Origin: Tenrec ecaudatus
Lineage: Eukaryota > Chordata > Mammalia > Afrosoricida > Tenrecidae
DNA: 64,000 nucleotides
Direction: 5' to 3'
Assembly: GCF_050624435.1 (NCBI RefSeq)
Contig: NC_134531.1
Span: 252,726,812 to 252,790,811, forward strand
The notes under the pieces are model-generated. The model had not been told where the DNA came from and did not search any database. It was given only the letters and a program-made list of their open reading frames with translations. Positions 11,786-23,639 of the stretch are shown here, one piece after another; position 1 is the first letter of the stretch; every line of letters begins with the position of its first letter. The position numbers were made by a program, and so were the translations under genes.

Positions 11786-12563
11786 GTAAGCCAAAAGCTC
11801 CCAACCCCTCAAAACCCCATGGGTCTGTGCCTACTTATCTTTATGATGCTCTCCTGCGATCCAGTAGCGTTGAATTTCCCTCTAGGCAACTCTCCTGGGT
11901 TGAATTCTGTGGAGTCCCCCTGGTATGTGTCACTCCATCACCGTCTTCCCAGAAGTCCCAGTTTTTGAGCTTTTATTTCTTCAAGTAGTCCAAAATTGAA
12001 CAGACTTCAGACTTTATTCCCTAAAGCTGTACAGTTCTGTTCTACTTAGAAAATCTTTTACTCTATTTACCATGTCTCTCCAGTTCTAGCATCAAACTTC
12101 TTAAAAGGCATTTAATACCTGCTGTTTCCACTAACTCTTTTTAATTATCTTAAACCTAGTTTTCATTTTGTAAAACCTGAACTCCCTGTGGTTTCCCCAG
12201 CAATTCCAATTATATTGTAAGAACCTCCTCTCTTCTGGACCTCTCTGAAACGCTCCACAGTTGAAACATCTGCTCATTTTCAAACTTTTCTTTTTGCCAG
12301 CCATTTGTCTCTGATCATTTCCCCATAACAAAAATCATTTAACTCTCAGAGAATGCAGCTGGTGTCCAAATCATCACTTATAATCTTGGCCTATTTTCAA
12401 AACTGATGTCTATGGACTCTTTACATAAGACACTCGTTTTCCCCAAAGATACCATGCTTACAGGAGACATTACCTTATATCATACTGTCCTAGGATTTAG
12501 GAAATGTCACCTTGACACTACATACCCTTGAGAGGCATCACATATACTTGGACCTGGACTATA
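11786..12563. other. Unassigned interval
   Basis: No gene is recognised. On the minus strand a 66-codon frame (12,131-12,331) contains RCFNCGAFQRG, which resembles half of a zinc knuckle, but the His and final Cys of a CCHC box are missing. AATAAA-like motifs occur on the minus strand near 11,975 and 12,020. It could be an old retroposed sequence. Confidence 0.35.
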
Positions 12564-12845
12564 CAGTTGACCCTCGAACGTAGTGGATTTGAACGGTGCA
12601 GGCCCATCACATTGCTACTTCTCTCCCTGTGAGCAGTCCCTCCCTTCAAGAAATTGTCTACCACTGTAAACATCCATCCATTACAGATACACAATGTACA
12701 TTAATCAATAATTTATGTTAGTAGTATGACATGTGGTGAACATTAGTGTATTAGTTAACTTTTGTCAAAGAGTATGTGTGGACTTTTGGCTGCTCAGGGG
12801 ATAAGGGAAGTTCAAAGGCTCACCAAAAATGTTCAAGAGTAAACA
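12564..12845 (+). mobile_element. Possible Tigger-like (pogo) DNA transposon remnant
   Basis: The left end, acagttgaccctcgaac followed by tggatttgaac, resembles the Tigger terminus (gttgacccttgaac, gtttgaact) found across placental mammals. About 200 bp later 'acttttggctgctcagggg' resembles the matching right-hand block. The middle is too decayed to show transposase. The assignment comes from remembered consensus only. Confidence 0.5.
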
Positions 12846-13117
12846 ACAACAACAAAATAAACAGGAGAAGATATTAGGGAACAGAACTACTAGCTGTAGG
12901 TAGATACCCCTTTTCTTTCCAACGAAAACAATGGTCTTTTGGTTGCAGAAGGAAATCCGAATGCTTCAGCTAGACCTTCAAAGCTGGAAACGGTGGCACA
13001 GGTAGAATCCTGTATCAGTTGTTGGACAGGGTGACATCGACTGAATTCCAACTCCAGGACTCTGCATGACAGAACCAACACCACCTGCTCCGATGCCATC
13101 TTCATAATAGTTTTTTA

Positions 13118-13365
13118 TTTTGTTGTGCTTCTTAAAGTCATTTTATTGGGCTTTTACAGTTCTTATAACAATCCTTATATACATCCACTGCGTCAAGCAC
13201 ATGTACATATAGTCCCATCATCCCTTTCAAAATATCTTCTATCTACTTGAGCCCTAGGTATCAGCTACTCATTTTTGCCTCCCCCCTAACCCCCATGTTC
13301 ACCAATTCTTGATATAATATAAATTATCACTATTTTCATATCTTCTTGTAATTTTCATCAGCTCC
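13118..13365 (-). mobile_element. Short L1 3' end
   Basis: The series attttattgggcttttacag, caatccttatatacatcc and ctacttgagccctag follows the order of the L1 3' ends elsewhere in the window. It is cut after about 245 bp, and RTE sequence follows directly. Confidence 0.75.
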
Positions 13366-14092
13366 AACCTCATCCTGAATATGATCAACTGATGATCGAT
13401 CCACAGTCAACCTCTGGCCTCTTTTTAGCTGCTGGTTTGGCTTTTCCCTGTTCTCTTTAAACAGACGTTGTCAATTTGGTTATTGTGTATTCTGTTGGAG
13501 AAGCCCATGTGTATAGTCACCAAAAGTATTTGATATGAAGAAGTAATTGATCTTGCAAAATTCTATCATGTGATCTCTAGCTTCATTTCTATCACCAACG
13601 CCATATTTTCCGACCACTGTTAATTCTGTTTTCCCCCCACTTTTCATTCCAAACTGCAGTGAATACCAATACATCTTGATTGAATGTTAAATCGATTTCT
13701 GGATAAAGACATTGGTAAAATTCTTCAATTTTTCCATTCCTAGCTTTCATGGCTGATGCATACATTTGAAGAATGGGTATATTGATTATATTTCCTTGTA
13801 TGCAGATAGGTATTATCTTATTACATACAGCATGGAACTTCAAAATAGATCTTGAAATATACTTTTTGATGATGATTATGATGGCATTGTATTTGAATCT
13901 GTCAACTTTGACATAGTAAAGCATTTGATTTTCTTATTCACAATGGCCAATGCCAGTAGATTGCAGCTCACTAATGCCAATCAATTTTGATGACTTCCAA
14001 GTTTTCTAGATGTAAAGTTTACATATTCTAAGTTCCAATTTTTATATATGTTTGCAGCTATTTCTTCTCTTTATGAGAGTTCACCCGTCAGC
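13366..14092 (-). mobile_element. RTE LINE fragment, endonuclease region
   Basis: The minus strand encodes the AP-endonuclease-like part of an RTE ORF. The frame at 13,924-13,592 reads GNIINIPILQMYASAM and EEFYQCLYPEIDL; the frame at 13,674-13,480 continues VVGKYGVGDRNEARDHMIEFCKI and FISNTFG. This matches the RTE order of a QVYAP-like strand, a GDWNAKVG-like catalytic segment (degraded here) and an EFC-NTF segment. It is the only clear endonuclease-bearing RTE copy in the window. Frames are broken and the catalytic segment is lost. Confidence 0.75.
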
Positions 14093-14722
14093 ACGTGTCC
14101 CATATCAACTGCAGATGCCTAACTCATGCAAGAATTCAAAATGCCAGCCTCACATTTGTGTTTTTCATTTTTGGCTTTGCTTATTGTCTTAAAGGAAAAT
14201 TCGACCTCAGAAATTTTATGCAGAAGAAGAAATCTCCACTTCAACACAAACATATTTGTGTGAAAATCTTAATATCTAAAACGTTGTAAATAATACAAAC
14301 ATTTGAACTTCCTTAAGACTTCCCTATGTATGGTACCTTCTTTTCAAGGACGTTCTTCAACAAACTTCTGCCGTGCTTGAGGAGGAGGCCACACGTCTTC
14401 CTGCCTCCTTGTCTATGTTTTGTCGTTCCTCCTTATTCTTTCCCTTCAAGAATTAGCCAGCACTCACTTCATCTTAAGACCCTTTCCTCTCTATTGTACT
14501 AATAACTCTTTGGTGGTAGTTAGACCAATGCCCTTGTCCTGCCCATCATCCCTAGGTCCATCCTGTAGGACAAATGCACACAGATCCTGTACAGACTTAC
14601 AAAGTTTTTTGTATTTCTCTCCGTGATGACGTTCTTTGGTCACACCATTTCACTTTGCTATGCAAGAATCAGGCTGAAATCACCAGAAATTTAATTCCAC
14701 AATAAGGACGCTTAGTAGAGAC
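14093..14722. other. Unassigned interval
   Basis: No gene, RNA or repeat is recognised. Open frames of 64-68 codons (14,095 and 14,420) show no family signature. Confidence 0.4.
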
Positions 14723-14830
14723 TAGGGTGGCACAAAAGTTTGTGTTCAACAACTAACATAAAAGTTGATAGCTCCACACGCCACTGACTTCACGGAAGAA
14801 AGATGCGGTGGTCTGTTTCTTTAACATGTG
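14723..14830 (+). mobile_element. Partial AfroSINE-like SINE
   Basis: The order gtggcacaaaagtttgtg, ttcaacaactaac, aaagttgatagctcc and ggaagaaagatgcggtggtc follows the head of afrotherian SINEs (tRNA-like box B region, then the GAAAGATG-type block). The tail is missing. Confidence 0.5.
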
Positions 14831-14940
14831 ATTTTAAAGTATATTAATGATTAAATAGTAGCCATGGTATGGTGAGACAGAGAAAAAGAATTTCTATATG
14901 GTATTTCATTTTTGAGAAGTCAAGATTTTTCCTCCTTCTG

Positions 14941-15090
14941 TTCCTTCCTTCCTTCCTTCCTTCCTTCCTTCCTTCCTTCCTTCCTTCCTTCCTTCCTTCT
15001 TTCATTCCTTCCAACTCCCCTCCCTCCTTTCTTGCTTTCTTGTCTCTCCCTTTTTTCTATCCTTCTTCAACATTTCCCCCTATGTTTTCT
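14941..15090. repeat. (TTCC)n microsatellite
   Basis: TTCC is repeated about 15 times from 14,941 to 15,000, then continues as an impure pyrimidine-rich tract to about 15,090. The 99- and 66-codon frames across it (SFLPSFLPSFLP-type) are translations of the repeat, not genes. Confidence 0.95.
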
Positions 15091-15184
15091 TTTTCACTTC
15101 TCTCCAAATTAGTGAATGAGTTCTCCATGATTCCCTTAACCTCTTGTGAAAGATCTTCCTCGCCTTAAGAACTGAGCTCACAGT

Positions 15185-18100
15185 TGGGCTTTTATGTATT
15201 TTTAAAAGTATGATATAATGTATATGTGATGCAGTAAACAAATCTTACAGTTGCAACACGCATTTTTTTACCTATGTAAACATTTGAGTAAATCCTGTCC
15301 ACCCCACCCCAACTTTTCTCCCTCCCATCCCCCCTTTCTCCTTCTTTATTTTGGAATAACATGTATGCCCTTGGGTTTAGTCTGACTCCCTACCTGACTG
15401 CCTGCACCTCAATCCATATAGTGTTTTTTCTCCTATACCAACAGTGCTGATTACACTTCCCTCAGGGGATTCATGTGGTCCTTGTCCTTTTGTGATTGGC
15501 TAACTTCACTTAACATAATGTCCTTCAGCTCTTCCTATGAAACAACATGCTTCATGTGATCATTGCTGCTTTGTAGTGATGCAGACTCCACTGTGTGTAT
15601 GTGCCAGAGTTTTCTAATTCACTCATCTATTGATGGAAATTTAGTTTTTTTCCATTTCTTTGTGATGTGAATCGTGCTGCAATAAACATTGAAGCACACA
15701 TGACTGGTTCTGGTTTGTTTCTTACCTCTTCTGAATATGCCCAGTAGAGTGATTGCTGGGTCATAGGTAACTCAATTTTCAATTGCTTTAAAAGTCAGAC
15801 CATTTCCCACAGAGTTTGCACATATCTACCAGCAGTGGCGGAGAGTTCCTATCTCGCCACATCCCCTCCAACACTTGTTGCTCTCTGATTTGCTGATTTG
15901 GGCTGTCCTAAAGGGTCTTAGTTGGTATCTCGTGGTTGTTTTAATTTGTGTTTCTCTGGTAGCTAGTGATTGGGAGCATTTTCTTATCTGTTTATTGACC
16001 ATTCGGATCTCCTCCCTAGTGAACCTTCTTTCGTTTCACATCCTTTGCCCACTTCCCATGGGTTTTAATTGTTTTCCTTTTTTTCAGGTTAGAAGGGTAG
16101 TGTAGATTTGTGTAAAAAGCCCTTTGTCTGTTGTGTCATTGCAAAAAATCCTCCCCAGTCAGTGGGGACTCTTGCTACCCTCTTGATAACTCTTTCACCG
16201 CATGTAGGTGCTTTATACTTAGTAGATATCACTTGTCGGTATCAGGTTCACCTGTGTGGGTACCCTTTGCTACTGGAGTTAGCTTGTGTATTCCCTGCAC
16301 CAGGGTTCTTAGGTTTTTTGATTCCTTTGTCGATGATCCTGATAGTTTGGGGTTTTACTTCTAGGTAAATGATCCACCTTGAGTTTGCTCTTGTGCGTGG
16401 GGTAAAATAAACATCTCATTTCATTTTTCTACAGGTGGCTATTCATTGTTTTAAGCACCACCTGTTAAAAGGGCGTCTATCTCCCACTTGATGCTTTGGG
16501 GGCCCTTGTCGAAGGTCAGTTGTCTCTCTATGGATGGTTTTTTTCTGAGTCTTCTGTTCTTTGCCATTGGTCTGAGGATCTATCACTGTACCATTACTAC
16601 GTGGTTTTTTACCACTGTGGCTGTGTAGTAGGTATTAAAGTCTGGTAAAGCGAGCCCTCAGACCGTCCTTCTTGAAGAGTTCTCTGTTAATTGTGAGCTC
16701 CTTCCCCCTCAAAATGAAATTGGTGGTCAGTTTTTAAAATTTTTGGGGAATGTTTTTGGAATTTGAATCAATTGGTTAAACCTATATAGTGCCTTGGGTA
16801 AGATTGCCATTTTTAGTGTATAGAATCTTCCAATCTATGAACATGGGATATTCTTCCATTTATGAAAGTTGCTTTTGCTTTCCTGTAATATGTTCCTGTA
16901 GTTTTTATTGTGTAAAACTTTTGGTTAAATATATCCCTAGATATTTCAATTTATTCTTGGCTATTGTGAAGGATACTGCCTTCTTGATCTCCTCTTTCAT
17001 GGTCTTTTCCAATATATACAGCCAAACAATAGACTTCTGTTTGTTGATCTTGCATTCTACCACTCTTCCATATTCTTCTATGTGTTGGTATTCCTGTTGT
17101 GGAGTTTGGGGCTTTCAAGATATTGAATTATATCGTCTGCAAATAGTGTTAGTTTCACCTCCTCCTCTCCCAGTTGGACACTTTTAATGTCCTTCCACTG
17201 TCTTAAGTCATTAGGATGTTGACTAGAAGTGGGGACAAAAGCAATCCTTGTCTGGGCTCTTTTGTTTCAGTGGGATTGTTTTAATCTTTTCTCTCTTGTC
17301 TATGATGTTGGCTGTTGACTTTTTTTAGATAGTTTATACTGACTAGGGGCATTTCCCTTCCTTTCCTTTTGGGTGTTGTCAAATACTTTTTCTGCATCTA
17401 TTGATATTATCATGTGATTCTACTGCATTTTATTATCAATGTGGCATATAATATTGATTGATTTTCGGGTGATAAACCATCCCTGTATCCCTAGAATGAA
17501 TCCGAACTGATCGTGGTGGATGATATGTTTTATATACATTTGCATCCCATTGGGCATTATTTTGTTAGCATTTTTGAGTCTATGTCCATTAGCAATATCA
17601 GTCTGAAATTCTCTATTCCTATGGGATCTTTGCCCTCTTTGGCTATCCAAGTTGTACTGACATCATTGAACAAGTTTGGGAGTTTGTCATATTTTTCTAT
17701 TCTCTGGAACAATTTGTGGAGCATCAGTGTCAGCTCTTCCCTGAATGCTTGGTAGAATTATTCTATGAAGCTTTCTGGTCTGGGAATTTTTTCTGTTAGT
17801 AGTTTCTTGATAGCCATATCTATTTCTTCTTTTGCTATGGATCTGTTGAGGTTCTTGAGCTCCATCTGACATAAACTAGGGAAATAATGTTTTTCAGAGC
17901 GTTTGTCCATGTCTTCCATGTTGTTGAATTCATTGGAATAAAAACTTTCATAGTACTTTGTAATTATCCTTTTAACCTCATTGGAGTCCATTGTCATTTC
18001 TCCTGCTTCATCCCTCATCCTGGCTGTGGTAATTACATAATCTGGTGTCAATTTGAGGTTTCAGTGTGAAGGGTCAATCAGGTCTAAGCTTGATGACCTC

Positions 18101-19275
18101 ATTTGGAGACTCTAAGAAGAGAAACAGCTCACTGGAGGCAGAACACATGATCACTACCAGAAAGACCCTCTACTGACAAGACACAAGGTCTATGCTTATG
18201 GCTGTGAGAGCCTAGAACTTGAGGGGCCATCTGGAGACCCATGCCAGCGCTGAGATGCCTCCACCTTCACTGAATCCACAAGACTATCCACCCACTGACC
18301 GGTGATCTTCCTGTATTCAGCATCATTGCATGTGTTTCATGAGTCTGAAGAAGACGTTATAGATTGGTACCGAGCATATGGGTTAATACTGGACTTATGG
18401 GCTTGATATGGACTGGGCTGGAATATTTTCTATATAGTCAATTGCTCCTGTATATACAGCTCTTTCTTATACAAATATGCACGTCTAGGAATTTGTTTCT
18501 CTAGTCTACCTTGATGAAAACACTGGCTGTTGATGTTTGCTCCTTCCTTTCCTTGATTAAGCTTGCCAGCAGGCTTTTGATTCTGTTGATCCTTTCAAAG
18601 GACCAGCTTTTTTGCTGCATTAATTATTTGAATAGTCTGTTATCTTCCCACTCATTTAACTCTGCCACGATTTTTATTATTTCTTTCTTTTGCTATTGGG
18701 TGGGATTTTCAGTTGTCTCTGTTCTCATTTCCAGAGGTTGTGTGATAGTGTATCAGTCATAAGTCTCTCTTCCTTTGTCATATATGCATGTATTGCTATC
18801 AACCCACCTCTGATAACGGCTTTTGCTGTGTCCCATAGGTTTTGATAAGTTGTATTCTCCTTCTCATTGGTTTCTAGACATGTCCTACAATCTTCTCTAA
18901 TCTGGGCCAGTATCCATTCATGTCGCAGAAGATCGTTATTCATCCACCAATTGTTTACCCTTGTTTTTCTGGTCATTCCGTTCCTGAGCTCCAGCTTTAC
19001 TGCATGGTTAGCCGAGAAGGATGTCTGAGTAACTCCATGTGATTCAATTTACTCAGGAGGCACCTGTGCCCTAGCACGTAGTCTCATTTCAAAAACGAGT
19101 GGTGTGAATTTGAACATCATGTGATTTTTATTTTTGCATTTGGATGGAAAGCTCTATAAATGTCTATCACATTCAGGTGTCTAATTGTAGTGTTTGGCTC
19201 TGTAGCCTCCTTGCTGAGCTTCTTTCCCAGTGAGCGTTCTTTCCCCCTGACAGCAGTGTATTAAAGTCACCTGCA
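15185..19275 (-). mobile_element. Older minus-strand L1, 5'-truncated in the endonuclease
   Basis: Starting at 15,185, a short 3' UTR leads into a decayed ORF2. Its sequence runs parallel to 7,200-10,620 of the better preserved L1, with many more indels. Recognisable minus-strand pieces include 17,650-17,420 ([18 protein letters not shown], the RT region equivalent to [13 protein letters not shown]), 18,051-17,758 (AIKKLLTEKIPRPESF) and 18,976-18,725 (RVNNWWMNNDLLRHEW). The element stops at about 19,275, equivalent to 10,605 in the other L1. It is split at 18,028-18,522 by a separate repeat. Confidence 0.85.
18028..18522 (+). mobile_element. Interspersed 495-bp repeat, copy A
   Basis: The element interrupts L1 ORF2 and is flanked by an identical 8-bp repeat, CTGGCTGT, at 18,020-18,027 and 18,523-18,530. 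The uninterrupted L1 at 9,850 has the equivalent site once, so the 8 bp are a target duplication. Shared blocks such as cagcgctgagatgc, tcactgg or tggcctg before gatcttcctg, and tgcatgtgttt link it to the copy on the opposite strand at 51,607-52,112. No coding capacity is seen. The family is not named; an 8-bp duplication would fit a hAT-like DNA transposon. Confidence 0.75.
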
Positions 19276-20345
19276 GAGAAGAAGGCAATGGAATGACATT
19301 TATAAAACCCTGGAGAAACAAAATGCTAACCAAGAATTATATATGCAGCAAAATTACCACTCAAATACAGTGGTCAAATTAGTATCCCCTGAAAAATCAA
19401 AATATTATTCCTAGTGAGCTTTAGAATCATTTTATCAGTTAGAAAAATATTAAATTAGAACAGATTTAATCTTAGATACTAGGTTGATGCCTACCTACTA
19501 TACTACAGCAAACACATGGGAAGATCCTTATTGCTCTCTACATTAGTTTCCTGTGGTGATTGTAATAAAATAACAGCCACTGGGTGGCTTAAAAAACATC
19601 AATTTCAAAAAACAAAACAAAACAAAAAAAACAACATCAATTTCTATCCATGATAGAGCGATGGGAAGAAACTAGTTGCATACAGCGAGCATTGGAGAGA
19701 TCGAAACTATAGGAGATACAAATGACAAACCAGACGGAAATAGTTAAAATCTTGTCAGTTGGTTCCCCCTTCATGCTTGTTGGGCCTGATCTAGCTTTCA
19801 ACATTTTCTGGGGCTGTTGTTGTTGCTCTTGTTATTTAAAATGTATTTATTGGGGTTATCTCAGATGTATTTTGTCAGTGTGGGAACCTTTCTTGAATTG
19901 TTGTTATATGTTTTTCTGGTTTGTGTTATATGAAACTCAGGATTTGATGAACCTATTAAGAGAGAAAGACGGTTCTGGGGGTTACAGTTAGGGAGGTGGA
20001 GATAAAAAGGAGATTATGTCAAGGAATTCAAGAAGGAAGAAAATATTTTGCAACTGATTATGATAGCAATTGTATAAAACTGCTTGATGTGATAGAACTA
20101 TGGAATGATATGAAATCCGCATTAGCTCCCAAAAAATGGATTTGAAAATAAAAAGCTAATATGAACATAATAAAATATAAGATAAATAAAAAATCAAATG
20201 AACATCAATTTATTATTTCAAAGTCTTGGAAGTTAGAAATTATTCTCTCTCTGATGAACCTACATTAGGGATTTCATGTACACCTTGAGTAAATTGTATT
20301 TATTGCATCAAAGTAAATATAGTTTAATATTATTTCAAAAATCGA
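19276..20345. other. Unassigned interval, AT-rich
   Basis: No gene is seen. The piece at 19,545-19,600 (ggtgattgtaataaaa then ccactgggtggctt) resembles the end of a MaLR-type LTR but is only about 50 bp. 19,310-19,370 resembles old L1 sequence. An A-rich tract lies at 19,605-19,635. Confidence 0.4.
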
Positions 20346-20570
20346 TTTACTCATCACTGCAACCAATTAAGAAAAGTCATATGATAATATCATCTGATGC
20401 AGAGAAATAATTTGACAAATTCCAGAACTCATTTTCATACAAGCTATTCTGAAAAGTTGGAATTGAAGGGGACTCTTTTAACTTGATAAAGAAAATGTAT
20501 TTTAAAATCTACAACTGAGTTCTGTTTCTAGAATGAAAACATGATTGTTAGTTCTCTTTAAAGAGCAACA
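20346..20570 (+). mobile_element. Old L1 ORF2 fragment
   Basis: The plus strand follows the L1 reverse-transcriptase palm region: 'tcatctgatgcagagaaat', 'tgacaaattccagaac', 'gttggaattgaaggggact' and 'aacttgataaagaaaat' correspond to the D-A-E-K-F-D, I-Q, G-I-E-G and L-I-K-E series. It is short and decayed. Confidence 0.6.
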
Positions 20571-21429
20571 AAATTTATATCTTTGGATTAAATTGATAGT
20601 GGGTGCAGAGAAGTCATGATATACCTTTTCTAACTCTAGTCTTTGTAATTCCCACTAAATGTTTGCTTAAAATCATCTAACTAATCTGTATGGAAATCTA
20701 CCAAGCAGATTGTTTCAGATTACCATTTCACTGAGTTTAATGAGGCATCTCAGATGTGGGAACAGGGGATTGTATAACCACTAGGGGAAAAAAGCCAGCA
20801 GTGGAGTACGTCTGCTAATCCCTAAGATTCTAGTGGTCTAAATTTACTCAATTGAGGAGACAACTATGACGTCAGAAGAATAGCAGATGAATGGCAATAG
20901 AGAACCAAGAGCCAGAGTGTGAGGCAGACAGAGTAAGACAATTAAGTGCTTTGGGGCAGAAATTGCAAAGTATGTATACAAACATATACAGATAACCAGG
21001 TTAATGTGGTAAAATGTCAACAGCTTAATCTTGGTAAAATACTACATAGCCATGAATTGTACAATTCTTTAAAACTTTCCATGTTTAAAATTTTTTGAAA
21101 ATATATATTTTGGGAAAACTTCATTGATCCACATCTCCGAATCTATTCCTCATCTTGTTATCTACTTCACAGTTTAGTCGCTGCTTCTTTTTTATTTTGA
21201 AAATACTTTCTTGTACTATTTTATTTCTTTATTCTAGGTCTGTATACCCTAGTGGTTGTGAAGATAGATTCTAAGAAAGAATATATTTCCTAAACTCTAT
21301 CTTAGTAGACAAATGGCAAAACTGATCAATTCATTGGCAGTTAGTTTAGGGTTTGAATCTGTCCCTCAGCTAACATAGCTATAGAGATGCAGGTGATAGA
21401 AATAGATTATAGCTAGCTAGTAGCTGGCT
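20571..21429. other. Unassigned interval
   Basis: No open frame, RNA gene or repeat family is recognised in this AT-rich stretch. Confidence 0.4.
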
Positions 21430-21500
21430 AGATAAACAGATAGGTTAGATAGATAGTATGATAGATAGTATGATTGATAGATAGATAGATAGATAGATAG
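21430..21500. repeat. (GATA)n microsatellite
   Basis: An imperfect GATA or TAGA array runs from about 21,430, and is pure over about 21,476-21,500. Confidence 0.9.
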
Positions 21501-22380
21501 AATTGTTTAACCAAGTTGCTGCTTGTAATAGTCCATCACAAATTGTTTCCTGGGAATTCAACTTACACAGGTAGCTATAGAAACAAGCGCATCCCAAGGC
21601 TAGAGGACACAACTAAGCTCTTCTCTCAAAAATAAGCCATTGATGTAAGAAATGGAAGATCATATACCTTGAGAAGATGATGCTCTCAAACTAAAATAAC
21701 TACAGTAATCTCCAGACCTCTCTCCTCTACCGACATACAACTATCTACAACTGTTAATTCAGAGGGGGAAAAAAGCCTATTAAAGGTAAATTAAAAATAC
21801 ACAGGCATAGTCCCTAATAAACTGATAGAAGAATTCACCATTCCCATTGATCAAAAATGTTCTCGTATGAAATAACCATGTGTAGGAAAAACTGTTATAT
21901 GGAGGAACTTCAAAAGTTCATGGACAAATCGAATGAAAAGATAATAGATTGTTAACATGCGTTTTTTAAGCCCTCTCCTAAAATATTTCAACCTAAAGTC
22001 ATTATTGCTAAGCAAAAACTCATTATTTTCAAGCAAGCATTTTCAGATAAGAAAAAGAGGTAAAAACTTCAACTACAATAACTGAGCTGAATATATATAT
22101 TTATATATATATATAATACTTTTATACTGTCCTAACAGAAAAGAAATTTGAGAAAATTATAACATAAGTTATATTAAATTAATGAGTCACCTATTGAAGA
22201 AGCGATATTAGGCTAAAATAAGGGACATCTAAAAGACAAGTAAAGCAGCCAAGAAGCTGAAATAAAGTGAAGTGGTAAAAATAATCTGATAGCATATAAT
22301 CAGTTTGGGAGGTTAGCCAATGTGAAATACCTTATATACAACTGGAGTCCCCAAAGAAGAAAATAAAACAATAAAATATG
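21501..22380. other. AT-rich interval with a mariner-like end
   Basis: At 21,898-21,950 'tggaggaacttcaaaagttc' resembles the left end of the mariner at 27,481 (tgagggaccttcaaaacgtt), so a short mariner-derived piece is likely. A TA-rich tract lies at 22,091-22,117. Nothing else is recognised. Confidence 0.45.
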
Positions 22381-22386
22381 ACCCAA

Positions 22387-23222
22387 TGGTTTGGGTACCG
22401 TGAAGGGCTGCTTCTGGCTACACAAAGGACGAAGAATCTATTTTCTACACCAGTCCAAGTTTGCTTGCCATAAAGTCACATATGCTTTCAACGTCCATCC
22501 TACTCTCGTCCATTCTGACACCACGTATCCCTCATTTGTCACTCTGCTTCTCATTTGGGTTTGGCAATCCATTACAATGACCACACCGAATTCACAGGCA
22601 ACACTCACAGTGATGGAGGGTTGTTAGGACAGTTAACAGGCTGCCATAGGTTAGGGCCAGAAACCTTTGTATGTGGCACTTCTTCTCAGTCAATTCTTGA
22701 TCTCTCAGTCATGTGGTCTCTGCGCTTCTGCCTCGCTCAAGAAAATGTCACAAAACTCATTTAATACCAATAAACACTCCTATTGCACGCCACGCTGACC
22801 ACCAGCCTCCTTTCTGACAGTATCACCTGCATTTGGTTTATGGACCCAGAATCTGCCCTTTTGTTTCAGTGCTGCCCCTTTGTTCTGTTTCATGGTCTCA
22901 GTGCTGGGGCCTCTGATGTGCCCATTGCATACATAGATCTTCATATGCTCTGAAAGTGGATGTTCTTTCTTGATGGTCTTGAAATTGCTGTTCTTACATA
23001 TGAAGTGGCTCACTCCTACACACAACAGAATGGCGAAACAAATTGATCTCAAGCTAGGGTATTGTACATCTAATCTGTATACTCCATCCAGTGACTGCGT
23101 GGGAGTTAAAAAGACCATGAATAGAGGAGTCATACTAATAACTTTTACTTTGCTGAAGAGCATATGCAAATCTAAGATTTTAACTCTGAAATATTTCAGG
23201 AATGAAGTAGTTATTTTGGGCT
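22387..23222 (-). other. Unidentified segment with a 129-codon minus-strand ORF
   Basis: On the minus strand 23,169-22,780 is open for 129 codons. It contains a hydrophobic stretch (SICFAILLCVGVSHFICK) followed by a charged segment (FKTIKKEHPLSEHMKIYVC). The product is not recognised. About 390 bp of further sequence without similarity to the local repeats follows downstream on that strand. The ORF directly abuts an RTE 3' tail at 23,226. It may be an old retroposed gene fragment or chance; the hydrophobic segment alone is weak evidence. Confidence 0.3.
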
Positions 23223-23225
23223 GAT

Positions 23226-23596
23226 GGTGAGCTGGTTCTCACTCAGAGACACCCGATGTAGAACAGAATAACACGCTGATTGTGCCGTCCTCAAAATCAT
23301 TCTTACATTTGAGCCCCTTTCTGCCGCTACATTGTCAATGTTTTTCCATGAAGGTCTTTCTCTTTTTCCCGATCTTCTTTACCAATTACGGAGCCATGGC
23401 CAGATCCCTCTTGTCCTAGGTAAGACAGCGTCTTGCCAATCTTGCTACTTGGGGCATTCTGGCTGTACTGCTTCCCAAACAGGCAATTGATTGCACATAT
23501 AGTCCAGGGTACATTTAGTATTCTCCATGTACCCCATAGCTCAGAGGTATCAATCCTTCTTTGGACTTCCAGGTAGACTGACATCTCTATATTAAA
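23226..23596 (-). mobile_element. RTE LINE 3' fragment
   Basis: From the tail (gtagaacagaataacac, then cctcaaaatcattcttac) the minus-strand RTE 3' UTR and ORF end can be followed (ttttccatgaaggtctttct, cttgctacttggggcattctg, tccttctttggacttcc) to about 23,596. Confidence 0.7.
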
Positions 23597-23639
23597 AGAA
23601 CCCTGTCATACTAGTGATAACTGAGACATAAAAGTCAAC

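Noticed and set aside
12131-12331. Zinc-knuckle-like CFNCG on the minus strand, suggesting a retroviral gag
   Set aside because: Only the first two cysteines fit. The His and last Cys of a CCHC box are absent and no other gag features are nearby.
14869-15168. 99-codon frame with repeated SFLP units
   Set aside because: It is the translation of the TTCC microsatellite.
19545-19600. MaLR LTR-like end
   Set aside because: Only about 50 bp resemble it; too short to annotate as an element.
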